Source: Alistipes sp.
GTDB taxonomy: Bacteria; Bacteroidota; Bacteroidia; Bacteroidales; Rikenellaceae
Length of the DNA: 64,000 nucleotides
Direction of reading: 5' to 3'
Assembly: GCA_017465055.1 (NCBI GenBank)
Contig: JAFTWZ010000029.1
Location: forward strand, 62,001 to 126,000
The notes under the pieces: generated by a model
What the model saw: the letters and a program-made list of their open reading frames with translations, nothing else
Databases searched by the model: none
What the model was told of the DNA's origin: nothing
In this document: in pieces, positions 1 through 8,053 of the stretch
Layout of the letters: each line of letters starts with the position of its first letter
How positions within the stretch are numbered: position 1 is the stretch's first letter
Translations under genes and position numbers: made by a program

Positions 1-567
1 GCGGTGCTCGGGTGATACGGTAAAGTGTATCGCAGCACGCTCGCCATTCGAGGCATATAGTGCTGCTTCAACAAGGTGCTCCTCTACAGGCTTGCGCGCA
101 CCCTCCTTATAGGCGTGGAATGTCACAAGACCTTTAGGCTTAGACCCATAACCGAGACCGTCGATGATGATGTTGCGCACCACGTCTTTGTCGTCAATTT
201 GTGGCTTGAGGTACTTGGCCAGCTCAGCAAAGAAGGCTAACTTCTCGAGGTTGGTAATAAGGCGGTCGATACCTGGTGTGCGCTTATCATCGTTGACATA
301 CTCGAAGAGCTCCTTGAACATACGTGTAGCAGCACCCGATGCTGGCACGAACTTGATGGTGCGTAGTTCCTTGCGGCGGCTGTCGTAGCGAGCCTCGGCC
401 TCGGCAATCTCTTCGGTGGAAAGCTGTTGCACGCCATCGCCTCCTGCCGCAGCACGCACTACGGGAAGGGCTGGGAATCCTGCACGGAAGTTCTCAATCT
501 GTTGCTCTACCTGGGCTACACTCAGTCCGTGAGCCTCAATCTGTGTAATCTCATCGCGTGTAAACAT
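1..567 (-). CDS. DUF4301 family protein, 3' end cut by window edge
   Basis: The reverse strand reads open from an ATG at 567 to the left edge (189 codons), beginning MFTRDEITQIEAHGLSVAQ. The stretch KFVPASGAATRMFKELFEY near residue 92 is what I remember as the hallmark of DUF4301, a Bacteroidetes family of unknown function usually over 500 residues long; only the N-terminal third is here. It is divergent from murB across about 100 bases. No TAnnTTTG box is obvious upstream. The family assignment is from memory of motifs; no reaction can be given. Confidence 0.8.
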   Translation of the reverse strand, partial: MFTRDEITQIEAHGLSVAQVEQQIENFRAGFPALPVVRAAAGGDGVQQLSTEEIAEAEARYDSRRKELRTIKFVPASGAATRMFKELFEYVNDDKRTPGIDRLITNLEKLAFFAELAKYLKPQIDDKDVVRNIIIDGLGYGSKPKGLVTFHAYKEGARKPVEEHLVEAALYASNGERAAIHFTVSPEHR

Positions 568-662
568 ACTCTTATATCATTTATGTTAGTAATTACGGCT
601 CGTTATATTGGGTCGTGGGTGAATATTGTGGAAAATAGTTCCCAAATATAGTAAAAATTTTT

Positions 663-670
663 TAACTTTG
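663..670 (+). promoter_or_regulatory. Bacteroidetes -7 box for murB
   Basis: TAACTTTG matches the -7 consensus TAnnTTTG. Only four bases separate it from the murB ATG at 675, so transcription would start at or next to the initiation codon and the mRNA would be essentially leaderless. Confidence 0.65.
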
Positions 671-674
671 CACT

Positions 675-1688
675 ATGAAACGCATATATAATGATATAAA
701 TCTCTCAAAACGTAATAGTTTCGGGGTTTCGGAGTCGGCTCGCGAGGTTGTGGAGTTTGACCGTGCAGAGGATATCGTTGACTATTTTCGAGGCTCGAGG
801 CCTGCGCAGTGGTATGTCTTAGGCGCAGGTAATAATACTCTATTTACACGCTACTACGATGGTGTAATCTTTACGCCCACGTGCTCAGCTCTTACAATAC
901 TGGCTGAAAGCGATGAGTGGGTCGATGTGCGCGTCGAGGCGGCCCACGACTGGGACGAGCTTGTGGCGTGGAGTGTGGAGCGTGGCCTGTGGGGTATGGA
1001 GAATCTGTCGGCTATACCAAGTTCTGTGGGCGCTGCTCCAGTGCAGAATATCGGTGCTTATGGTGCCGAGGCTAAGGATGTTATCACAGTCGTAGAGTAT
1101 CTCGATACCGAGGCATTGGAGGTGCGTAGACTTGAGAATCGTGAGTGTAAATTTGCCTACCGCGAGAGCATCTTTAAGCAGGAGCTACGAGGCCGAGCTA
1201 TAATCCTGGCCGTAGAATTTCGCCTAAGTAAGATAGCCAAGCCTAACTTGGGCTATGGAGACGTCATCAAGGAGGTAGAGGCTCGTGGCGAGGCTACACC
1301 GAAGAGTATTCGCGAGGCGATATCAGCTATTCGTAGTCGTAAGCTCCCTGATCCTAAGGTGTTGGGTAATGCAGGTAGCTTCTTTAAGAACCCTATTGTT
1401 GAGCGTGCTGTGGCCGAGCATCTGCTGGCCCAGTATCCCGATATGCCGCATTACGACGTGGCGGGTGATACCAACAGTGTTAAGTTGGCAGCAGGGTGGC
1501 TCATAGATCGTGCCGGCCTTAAGGGCTATCGCGATGGAAGTGTGGGTGTGCACGATCGTCAGGCTTTAGTACTGGTTAACTATGGCGGTGCTACGGGAGG
1601 CGATGTGATACGCCTTGCAGATTATGTATGCACTATGGTTTGCGACAAGTTTGGGGTAAGACTAAGCCCCGAGGTTAATATTTTGTAG
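675..1688 (+). CDS. murB: UDP-N-acetylenolpyruvoylglucosamine reductase MurB
   Basis: MurB is a cytoplasmic FAD enzyme that reduces UDP-GlcNAc-enolpyruvate with NADPH to UDP-MurNAc, the second committed step of peptidoglycan synthesis. The 337-residue protein has the FAD-binding LGAGNNTLF at 49-57, the IPSSVGAAPVQNIGAYGAE block around 113-131, the catalytic-serine motif GNAGSFFKNP near 231-240 and the C-terminal SPEVNIL with the conserved glutamate. Length and motif order fit the long E. coli-type (class I) MurB. It is the first gene of a run with tilS (10-base gap) and holA, driven by the box at 663-670. Confidence 0.95.
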   Translation: MKRIYNDINLSKRNSFGVSESAREVVEFDRAEDIVDYFRGSRPAQWYVLGAGNNTLFTRYYDGVIFTPTCSALTILAESDEWVDVRVEAAHDWDELVAWSVERGLWGMENLSAIPSSVGAAPVQNIGAYGAEAKDVITVVEYLDTEALEVRRLENRECKFAYRESIFKQELRGRAIILAVEFRLSKIAKPNLGYGDVIKEVEARGEATPKSIREAISAIRSRKLPDPKVLGNAGSFFKNPIVERAVAEHLLAQYPDMPHYDVAGDTNSVKLAAGWLIDRAGLKGYRDGSVGVHDRQALVLVNYGGATGGDVIRLADYVCTMVCDKFGVRLSPEVNIL

Positions 1689-1698
1689 ATAGTTAGGT

Positions 1699-3042
1699 AT
1701 GCTACTACTTGACGGATTTGAACGATACATCGAGGAGAATAAGCTCTTCACACACGACGACAGACTGCTTCTCACCGTCTCGGGAGGTGTAGACTCTATG
1801 GTTATGATGTCGCTTGCGGCGGCGGCTGGTTACAGTTTTGGCGTTGCTCACTGCAACTTCCAGCTACGTGGTGCCGAGAGCGACGAGGATGAGATATTGG
1901 TTGAGCGCGAGGCTCGTCGCTATGGCGTAGAGTTTTATAACAAACGCTTCGATACCACGGGCGAGATGGCTCGCACGGGCGAGTCTATGGAGATGGCGGC
2001 GCGCCGCTTGCGCTATGCCTGGTTTCGCGAACTTTGCGACGAGCACGGATATACGGCCATAGCCATAGCTCACCATAGCAACGACTCGATAGAGACCTTC
2101 TTTATCAATATGCTTCGTGGTACGGGACTTCGAGGCCTTACGGGTATTACGGTGCAGGCCGGACGTATTGTTCGCCCTATGATGTTCGCTACGCGTAAGG
2201 ATATCCACGACTACGCCGTAGCCCACCACATCCCCTTTCGCGAGGACTCCTCGAACCTAACGACCAAGTATCTGCGTAATAAGGTGCGCTTGGGCCTTGT
2301 GCCTATGCTCAAGGAGATAAATCCGCAGTTTACGACCATTATGCGCCGCAATATAGCACGTCTCAGTCAGGCACAGGACTTCATAAACTCGGCTATAGAT
2401 ATTGTTAAGAGCGAGGCTCTCACTCATAGCGGCGATATCCATCGCCTCAAGGTGGCGCAGATACGCCCCACGTTGCCACGTAACTATGTGATTTACGAGA
2501 TTCTAAGTTCGGAGTTTGGCTTTAAGGGCGATGTTGTCGACTCTCTCTGCCAGTCTCTCGACTCGGATGCTACGGGGCGTAGGTTCTATGCTCGCGAGTG
2601 GGTGGCGGTTATAGATAGAGGCGATATAGTAGTGGCACGTATTACAGATGACGATAGCTGCGAGACGATTATCGAACGAGGCACGGTGCGTTCATATGCT
2701 GGAGGCTCGGTGCTCTACTACGAGTATTGCAACATCGATTTTATAGACAACCTCGACCAGGGCGAGAATGTAGCACTCCTGGATGCAGATAAACTACACT
2801 TCCCACTCAAGGTGCGTCGCTGGAGGGAGGGCGACTGGTTTGTTCCGTTTGGAATGTCGGGACGTAAGAAGCTAAGCGACTATCTCATCGACAAAAAGGT
2901 CTCTGTGGCCGAGAAGAGTAGACAGTTTGTACTTATGTCGGGCGACGACATAGTTTGGGTCATAGGTCGTAGGCTCGATGATCGTTACGCCATTTCGCGC
3001 AAGACTGAGAATGTGCTACGCGTGGTGCGCGACACGCTATAA
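1699..3042 (+). CDS. tilS: tRNA(Ile)-lysidine synthetase TilS
   Basis: TilS attaches lysine to C34 of the CAU-anticodon tRNA-Ile in an ATP-dependent reaction, letting it read AUA. The 447-residue protein shows the PP-loop SGGVDSM at 28-34, the HCNFQLRGAESDEDE segment near 53-67, AIAHHSNDSIETFFINMLRGTG around 115-137, and a C-terminal TilS domain (LKVRRWREGDWFVPFGMSGRKKLSDYL, about 373-398). This two-domain architecture and length are normal for Bacteroidetes. It lies 10 bases after murB and 32 before holA, so is probably cotranscribed. Confidence 0.95.
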   Translation: MLLLDGFERYIEENKLFTHDDRLLLTVSGGVDSMVMMSLAAAAGYSFGVAHCNFQLRGAESDEDEILVEREARRYGVEFYNKRFDTTGEMARTGESMEMAARRLRYAWFRELCDEHGYTAIAIAHHSNDSIETFFINMLRGTGLRGLTGITVQAGRIVRPMMFATRKDIHDYAVAHHIPFREDSSNLTTKYLRNKVRLGLVPMLKEINPQFTTIMRRNIARLSQAQDFINSAIDIVKSEALTHSGDIHRLKVAQIRPTLPRNYVIYEILSSEFGFKGDVVDSLCQSLDSDATGRRFYAREWVAVIDRGDIVVARITDDDSCETIIERGTVRSYAGGSVLYYEYCNIDFIDNLDQGENVALLDADKLHFPLKVRRWREGDWFVPFGMSGRKKLSDYLIDKKVSVAEKSRQFVLMSGDDIVWVIGRRLDDRYAISRKTENVLRVVRDTL

Positions 3043-3074
3043 TGGGCTACGATGCCACAATAAATAGTTGAAAT

Positions 3075-4151
3075 ATGGCAAAGACATTGAAATTCAACGA
3101 AGCAATAGCCGAATATAACGCTATTTTGAAGAGTATCGAGGCAAGACGTTTCGCCTCGATATACCTGCTTATGGGCGATGAGGGCTACTTTATCGATGCC
3201 ATTGCCGAGCGACTTGCCGATACGATTCTTAACGAGGCGGAGCGCTCTTTTAATCAAGTTACGGTCTATGGTCAGGATAGCGAAACGGGTAATATCGTAA
3301 TGCTCTGTCGCCAGATGCCTATGATGGGGTCGTATCAGGTGGTCATAGTGCGCGAGGCGCAGCAGCTTCAGAAGATAGAGAACTTGGTGCACTACACCTC
3401 TTCGCCACAAGCCTCGACAATACTTATTATATGCTATAAAAATAAGGAGCAGAGCAAGGGCCTTGATAGACGTACGGCCTTCTTCAAGAGTTGTCAGAAA
3501 TATGGTGTTGTCTTTGAATCAGTTCGTCCGCGAGACTACGAGATAGATGGCTGGCTTAGTAGCTATGTGCAGTCTACGGGTCTACGCGTAGAGCCAAAGG
3601 CGCTGGCTATGCTCAAGGAGCACGTGGGTACGGATATCGGTCGTATGGTGCGCGAGGTAGATAAACTGCGTGTCTCGATGCCCGAGGGCGAGAGCCGTGT
3701 GACCGACAGCCACGTAGAGCAGTATATAGGCATCTCTAAGGAGTATAACAACTTCGAGCTTAGCGATGCTGTTATGCGTCGTGATGTCGCCCGTGCTATG
3801 AATATCGCCGACCACTTCGGACATAACCCCAAGGGCTATCCCATCACGCTCACCATAGGTGTGCTCTTTGGCCTATTCCAGCAGCTCTTCTTGCTCAACT
3901 ACCATATGTGGTTGTCGCGCTCTAAGGGCGTACCGATGCCTGGTGAGATGGACCTTATGCGTGCCGTGCGTGCTAATAATACCTTCGCACTGCGTGGCCT
4001 TAGGGAGAATATCGCACGATGGACAGGCCCTCAGCTATTCGCTGCGCTGGGACTGCTCCGTGAGTATGATGCCAAGAGTAAGGGTATTAATAGCGGTGGC
4101 CTCGACGGTGGTGAACTACTTAAGGAGTTACTCCTCAAGATATTTATGTAG
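3075..4151 (+). CDS. holA: DNA polymerase III subunit delta HolA
   Basis: The delta subunit of the clamp loader opens the sliding clamp. The 358-residue protein has the N-terminal fold typical of bacterial delta (IYLLMGDEGYFIDAIAERL around 29-47; PMMGSYQVVIVREAQQL around 77-93) and a helical C-terminal region with FELSDAVMRRD and the alpha-helical collar (LTIGVLFGLFQQLF). As expected for delta, there is no usable Walker A motif. It follows tilS in the same orientation and precedes the degenerate aminotransferase by 14 bases. Confidence 0.9.
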   Translation: MAKTLKFNEAIAEYNAILKSIEARRFASIYLLMGDEGYFIDAIAERLADTILNEAERSFNQVTVYGQDSETGNIVMLCRQMPMMGSYQVVIVREAQQLQKIENLVHYTSSPQASTILIICYKNKEQSKGLDRRTAFFKSCQKYGVVFESVRPRDYEIDGWLSSYVQSTGLRVEPKALAMLKEHVGTDIGRMVREVDKLRVSMPEGESRVTDSHVEQYIGISKEYNNFELSDAVMRRDVARAMNIADHFGHNPKGYPITLTIGVLFGLFQQLFLLNYHMWLSRSKGVPMPGEMDLMRAVRANNTFALRGLRENIARWTGPQLFAALGLLREYDAKSKGINSGGLDGGELLKELLLKIFM

Positions 4152-4165
4152 CAAGACCTAATATA

Positions 4166-4933
4166 GTGATTATGAGGCTACTGGTATGGGATGATGGTAG
4201 GGTAGTGGAGGCTACGGAGTATCGCCTTCCCGAGGTCTATGTCTATCAGCGTATCCACACCTTAAGCTACCGTGCCTACAACCTCTCGCGACATATTATC
4301 CTTCTGCGTGAGGCTTCGGCTGCGATGTTTGGCTTTATGTCGCTCTGCCGCGTCGAGGATGCCGAGCGTATCATTGCCAAACTTTTGGAGTTATCGCGCG
4401 TCTCTCCACGCCTAAGCTGCACCGTAGTTATGCGTCTAGACCCACGGGGCGTGCTATCGTTTCAGGTTGAGTCTCCGACGTTGTACGCAGGCTGTGCGCT
4501 ACGTGCCAAACGTCTTGAAGGAGTACTGCTCTCTGCTCCCAATTTAGAGGATATACACCACACCTCGCTTACGTTGGCCCGCGATGCTATGAACGATAGC
4601 CGCGTTATAGGTTTTGGAGATGTAGCTATATGTTATGACGATAATAACGAGGTTATCAGCACACCCTGGCGACCTCTATTTGCCGTCTACCATAATAAGA
4701 TATATACCCCGTCTGAGTTTAGCTCCGTGGAGTATGTCGCCACGGCAGAGGCTATCGCTAAGGCGGGCTTCGAGCTTGAGGTGCACGCTCTGCCTATAGC
4801 CTCGCTTCAGCGTATGGATGAGATCTTTATTGCCGACGTTATGGGCATAACCTCGCTTCTCTCAATCAACCACCATAGACTGCTATTTATGATTACTTCG
4901 CAGGTTGCCGACAATATGCAACCCAGGCCGTAG
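4166..4933 (+). CDS. Class IV aminotransferase-like protein, probable loss of PLP lysine
   Basis: This 255-residue protein has the general plan of class IV aminotransferases and aminodeoxychorismate lyases: an N-terminal RHIILLREASAAMFG (42-56) resembling the family's RL..S...lf segment, a central LARDAMNDSRVIGFGDVAICYDDNNEVIST (137-166), then KIYTP and a C-terminal MDEIFIADVMGITSL (217-231) resembling ADEvFl.....gi.pv. Aligned by eye to E. coli PabC (GLKHLNRLEQVL), the PLP-binding lysine column falls on Glu128 (NLEDIHHTSLTL). If right, it cannot form the normal Schiff base. Position after holA suggests cotranscription. Function unknown. Confidence 0.55.
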   Translation: MIMRLLVWDDGRVVEATEYRLPEVYVYQRIHTLSYRAYNLSRHIILLREASAAMFGFMSLCRVEDAERIIAKLLELSRVSPRLSCTVVMRLDPRGVLSFQVESPTLYAGCALRAKRLEGVLLSAPNLEDIHHTSLTLARDAMNDSRVIGFGDVAICYDDNNEVISTPWRPLFAVYHNKIYTPSEFSSVEYVATAEAIAKAGFELEVHALPIASLQRMDEIFIADVMGITSLLSINHHRLLFMITSQVADNMQPRP

Positions 4934-5020
4934 CAGTAGCCTACTTAATAGCAATTAGCTATATTACTGATGTATGCGTCATTCCGATGTAGCGTAGCGA
5001 CCGTGGAAATCTCATAACGA

Positions 5021-5127
5021 GTTAAGATGGGTTAAGATGAGTTACTATGTAAATGACTATGGAATGTCGTACAAACATTTCTGTCATATTAACTCATAGT
5101 AGCCCATTATAACCCATCGAAACCCAT
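5021..5127. repeat. Inverted repeat built from GGGTTAAGATG-like units
   Basis: Between two convergent genes, the left arm (5021-5049) contains direct copies of GAGTTAAGATGG / GGGTTAAGATGA followed by GTTACTATG; the right arm (5091-5127) is its imperfect reverse complement (20 of 24 positions in the core). The arms are separated by about 45 bases, so the RNA could form a long imperfect hairpin, possibly a bidirectional terminator although no T-run follows. Just before it, 4978-5016 (CATTCCGATGTAGCG, later GGAAATCTCA) resembles dispersed intergenic repeats of Bacteroidetes. Confidence 0.5.
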
Positions 5128-5197
5128 AAACTATTCCACGCCAAGCTAATCATATTCTGTTAAAATTCACGATTATCTAACACCCCAGCGACTGTAA

Positions 5198-6295
5198 CTA
5201 ATCGATATTGTCAATCGCATAGAGGTACGCACCGAGTGAAACGGCGTTGCTTGCGCCTATGTCGGAGATGGTAACACCTACTCGCTTAACTGGATCGTAG
5301 ACCACCTCGCGGTCGCTGCCATATACCTTGATTTTTGTAGAGCCACCCTCGGCAAAAGCCTTAAACTCAGCCTCATCATCAAGGTTGTATACCTTCATCT
5401 GCACACGATTGAGAGTGTCGCCCGCGAGGGTCTTAATCTGTGCGCGCATCTCCTCAAGGAGTGCTGGCATAAAGTACTTTGCAGCGCCTGCCAAGCCACC
5501 TCCGATAACGATAATGCCATCCATAAGCGTGACGGCAGTAGCCATAGCATCGCCAGCAACGCGGCCTAACGTGGCAAAGGCCTCCTTAGCTGCTACGGTA
5601 TCGCCCTCGAGACTACCCTCGGCAATATTAAAGATATCCTTAGGTTCTAACTGGCGCTCGTCGCCACTCATTTCACGGTAGACGCGCTTTACGGCACGAA
5701 TAGCCACACCATCCTCGACGAGGATATCGGGATAGTCGCGATGCTTAAGGCAGAAGGTCTCGACACACGAGTTGTCTCCGAGGTTGAGCCTGCCATCCAT
5801 CACAAAGCCAAAGCCAAAGCCTGTGCCAAATGTGTAGCCGAGTAGGTTGCGATAGCGCTTTGCCGAGCCAAGCTCCTCAAGTCGGCGATTAATGCGTGGC
5901 AGTGCGCCTCCCATAGCCTCGCCATAGGCGAAGAGGTCCGCATCATTGTTGATAAATACGGGGATACCAAAGCGCTCCTCGAGCATAGGGCCGAGTGCTA
6001 CACCGTCGCGAAACGATGGAAAGTTGGGTAAGTAGCCTCCGATGATACCGTTGCGATAGTCTGCCGGGCCAGGAAAGGCAAAGCTGATAGCCACAGGTGG
6101 TGTATCAAGGTTTGCGATTATGGTCTCGAAACCCTTGATAAGGGTGCTGAGGCAGAGGTCGAGGTCGTGGGCCATAGAGGGCATAGTGATGCTCTCGGTG
6201 CAAGGCTTGCCGCTCTGCATAGCGCCAAATACGAAGTTGGTGCCTCCGGCGTCGAGCGTGACGACGATAGGCTCTGAGTTATGTTTCTGTGTCAT
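5198..6295 (-). CDS. ROK family protein (putative sugar kinase)
   Basis: ROK proteins are cytoplasmic sugar kinases or sugar-responsive regulators. The start is set at the ATG at 6295 (MTQKHNSEPIVV), giving 365 residues, because a -7 box lies just upstream and a longer reading would start before it. Visible motifs: phosphate-1 loop LDAGGTNFVFG (14-24), INNDADLFAYGEAMGG with the catalytic Asp, GTGFGFGFVMDG (phosphate-2), and IIVIGGGLAGAAKYF (adenosine site). The ROK zinc motif CxCGxxGC is not seen; SCVETFCLKH stands near its place. No DNA-binding domain is present, so a kinase is more likely than a repressor. Substrate unknown. Confidence 0.8.
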   Translation of the reverse strand: MTQKHNSEPIVVTLDAGGTNFVFGAMQSGKPCTESITMPSMAHDLDLCLSTLIKGFETIIANLDTPPVAISFAFPGPADYRNGIIGGYLPNFPSFRDGVALGPMLEERFGIPVFINNDADLFAYGEAMGGALPRINRRLEELGSAKRYRNLLGYTFGTGFGFGFVMDGRLNLGDNSCVETFCLKHRDYPDILVEDGVAIRAVKRVYREMSGDERQLEPKDIFNIAEGSLEGDTVAAKEAFATLGRVAGDAMATAVTLMDGIIVIGGGLAGAAKYFMPALLEEMRAQIKTLAGDTLNRVQMKVYNLDDEAEFKAFAEGGSTKIKVYGSDREVVYDPVKRVGVTISDIGASNAVSLGAYLYAIDNID

Positions 6296-6301
6296 ATGAG
6301 A

Positions 6302-6309
6302 CAAAGGTA
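6302..6309 (-). promoter_or_regulatory. -7 box for the ROK gene
   Basis: The reverse strand reads TACCTTTG six bases before the ATG at 6295, with TTG about 20 bases further upstream matching the -33 element. The transcript would be leaderless or nearly so, and this placement rules out the upstream in-frame ATG at 6352. Confidence 0.65.
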
Positions 6310-6423
6310 GCAATAAATTTCGGAAAAAGCAACATCGATAGTTATGCGTCAATAAAATTGTGATGACATATTTATGAATGGTGAAAAAGTATACTTATTT
6401 ATAAAAAAAGAGAGGTTTGGAGG

Positions 6424-6453
6424 TTGTTATTATAAAAATTAGGCCTATATTTG
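6424..6453 (+). promoter_or_regulatory. Promoter of the V-ATPase operon
   Basis: TTG at 6424-6426, a 19-base spacer, then TATATTTG at 6446-6453, a full match to the Bacteroidetes -33/-7 pattern. The first gene starts at 6583, leaving a leader of about 125 bases, unusually long for this window, so leader-level control is possible. I recognise no known riboswitch in it. Confidence 0.65.
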
Positions 6454-6582
6454 TGGTGTTTTTGGCAAAAAGTGTAGCTATATAACGTCGACATCACTTG
6501 ACGAGGTGGGGACTATGACGTACGTAGCATAGTAACAGTGCAAACGAAGGAGTAAAATATATAACTTAAAATTAACACTATT

Positions 6583-7194
6583 ATGGAGAACAACAAACTT
6601 CAGGAGCTGACACAAAAGCTCTATAACGAAGGTCTTGAGAAGGGTCGTGCCGAGGCTGAGCGTCTTGTAGCTGAGGCTAAGGAGCAGGCGGCAAAGATTG
6701 TTGCTGATGCTAAGGCCGAGGCTGAGGCCATCGCTAAGGCTGCCGAGATGCGTGCCGACGATATCGCTAAGAATGCAATGACCGAGATTACGTTGGCAGG
6801 TCGCCAGGCTGTGTCGAAGATTAAGACAGAGCTTGCCGAGGCTGTGATTATGAAGTCTGCAGGTGCGGCAGTTAAGGCTGCTACGATGGATGCCGAGTTT
6901 ATCAAGAGTATGCTTTTGGCAGTGGCCCAGAATTGGAACTCGTCGACTGTAGACGTGTCGCTCGTAGCTCTCCTCCCCGAGGAGCGCCGTGCAGAGCTCG
7001 ATGCTGCTATCGCTAAGAGTGCCGCAGAGTGCGCTAAGGCTGGTCTCGAGGTTGGATACTCTAAGGAGGTGAAGAGTGGCTTTAAGCTCGGTGAGAAGAA
7101 TGGCGGCTACTACATCTCGTTTACTGACGAGAGCTTCGATGCTCTGCTCAAGGAGTACTTGCGCGAGAAGGTGTCTAATATGCTCTTCAAGTAG
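6583..7194 (+). CDS. ntpE: V-type ATP synthase subunit E
   Basis: Subunit E is the peripheral-stalk component linking the catalytic head to the membrane sector. The 203-residue protein starts with a long alanine- and glutamate-rich coiled coil (about residues 10-80, many AEAxAxAxK patterns) and ends in a globular domain with LLPEERRAELDAAIAKSA and GFKLGEKNGGYYISFTDESFDALLKEYLREK. Length and layout match archaeal/bacterial E subunits. First gene of the operon; the next gene starts 3 bases after its stop. Confidence 0.88.
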   Translation: MENNKLQELTQKLYNEGLEKGRAEAERLVAEAKEQAAKIVADAKAEAEAIAKAAEMRADDIAKNAMTEITLAGRQAVSKIKTELAEAVIMKSAGAAVKAATMDAEFIKSMLLAVAQNWNSSTVDVSLVALLPEERRAELDAAIAKSAAECAKAGLEVGYSKEVKSGFKLGEKNGGYYISFTDESFDALLKEYLREKVSNMLFK

Positions 7195-7196
7195 TT

Positions 7197-8039
7197 ATGT
7201 TCTCTACGGAGTATTACTGTTTGGTGGCGAGTCTGCGTGAGTGGACGTTAGACTCCGATACCAAAGGTTTCGATGTTCGAGAGATTCTCGACGAGATTCT
7301 CGACGAACTTACTGCCGACGATCGTCGCGCGGTGGCATTGCTGTATGCCTACTACGACTGTGAGAATATCATAGCCCGTCGCGCCGAGCGCCAGAGATTC
7401 AACCCTCTGGGTAATCTATCCGTCGAGCAGTTGGATGATGTGCTTATCAATCGCAACTACGCTCTGCTTTCGGAGCGCGTAGCTAAGGTTGTGAAACTAT
7501 ATGTCGAGGCCGACGATGAGGATCGTGATGACGAGGTGACAATCACCGAGAATTTCGAGCACGCAATATTCGAGGCCTACTATGCAGACCTTGCGGCCTC
7601 AAAGTCGGAATTTCTTCGTGGCTGGGGCGAGTTTGACCGTACGTTGCGTAACATCGCCGCTGCGGTTGCTGCACGCGAGGCTGGCCGTACAATTAAGGAT
7701 GTTGTTATCGGTGGTGGAGAGGTTGTTGAGCAGCTTGTTCGCTCATCGGCAGCCGACTTTGGCCTTCGTGGCGAGTTGCAGTATATCGATGCAGTTATTG
7801 CAGCAGTAAGTGACGAGCCAAACATCGTAGAGAAGGAGCGTAAGATTGACGCTATCCGCTGGGCCGAGGCTGAGGATATCGCAGCTTATGACTACTTCAA
7901 TGTCAACTACATTCTCTCGTATCTTGTCAAGGTAAACATCGTGGCTCGTTGGACGCTGCTCTCACCTGAGGTGGGTCGCGAGATGCTCAACAAGCTAATT
8001 GCCTCGCTTGATGCTTCGAAGCTTGTGAATAAACAATAA
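7197..8039 (+). CDS. DUF2764 family V-ATPase-associated subunit (candidate C/d subunit)
   Basis: A 280-residue, mostly helical, acidic protein (MFSTEYYCLVASLREWTLDSD). It belongs to DUF2764, which as I recall accompanies Bacteroidetes and Chlamydia-type V-ATPase operons between E and A. That slot is held by NtpC (subunit C/d, the cup between rotor shaft and ring) in Enterococcus, and the paired-repeat feel of the sequence (YALLSERVAKVVKLY; YDYFNVNYILSYLVKVNIV) is compatible with such a helical funnel. The functional equivalence is my inference. Starts 3 bases after subunit E and ends 14 before subunit A. Confidence 0.75.
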   Translation: MFSTEYYCLVASLREWTLDSDTKGFDVREILDEILDELTADDRRAVALLYAYYDCENIIARRAERQRFNPLGNLSVEQLDDVLINRNYALLSERVAKVVKLYVEADDEDRDDEVTITENFEHAIFEAYYADLAASKSEFLRGWGEFDRTLRNIAAAVAAREAGRTIKDVVIGGGEVVEQLVRSSAADFGLRGELQYIDAVIAAVSDEPNIVEKERKIDAIRWAEAEDIAAYDYFNVNYILSYLVKVNIVARWTLLSPEVGREMLNKLIASLDASKLVNKQ

Positions 8040-8053
8040 AACTACATAAACGA

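Noticed and set aside
5198..6352. Longer ROK protein starting at 6352
   Set aside because: The promoter box at 6302-6309 lies inside this extension; MTQKHNSEP at 6295 is the likely start.
6454..6582. Riboswitch in the V-ATPase leader
   Set aside because: Leader is long enough but I find no motif of a known class and no terminator-antiterminator pair.
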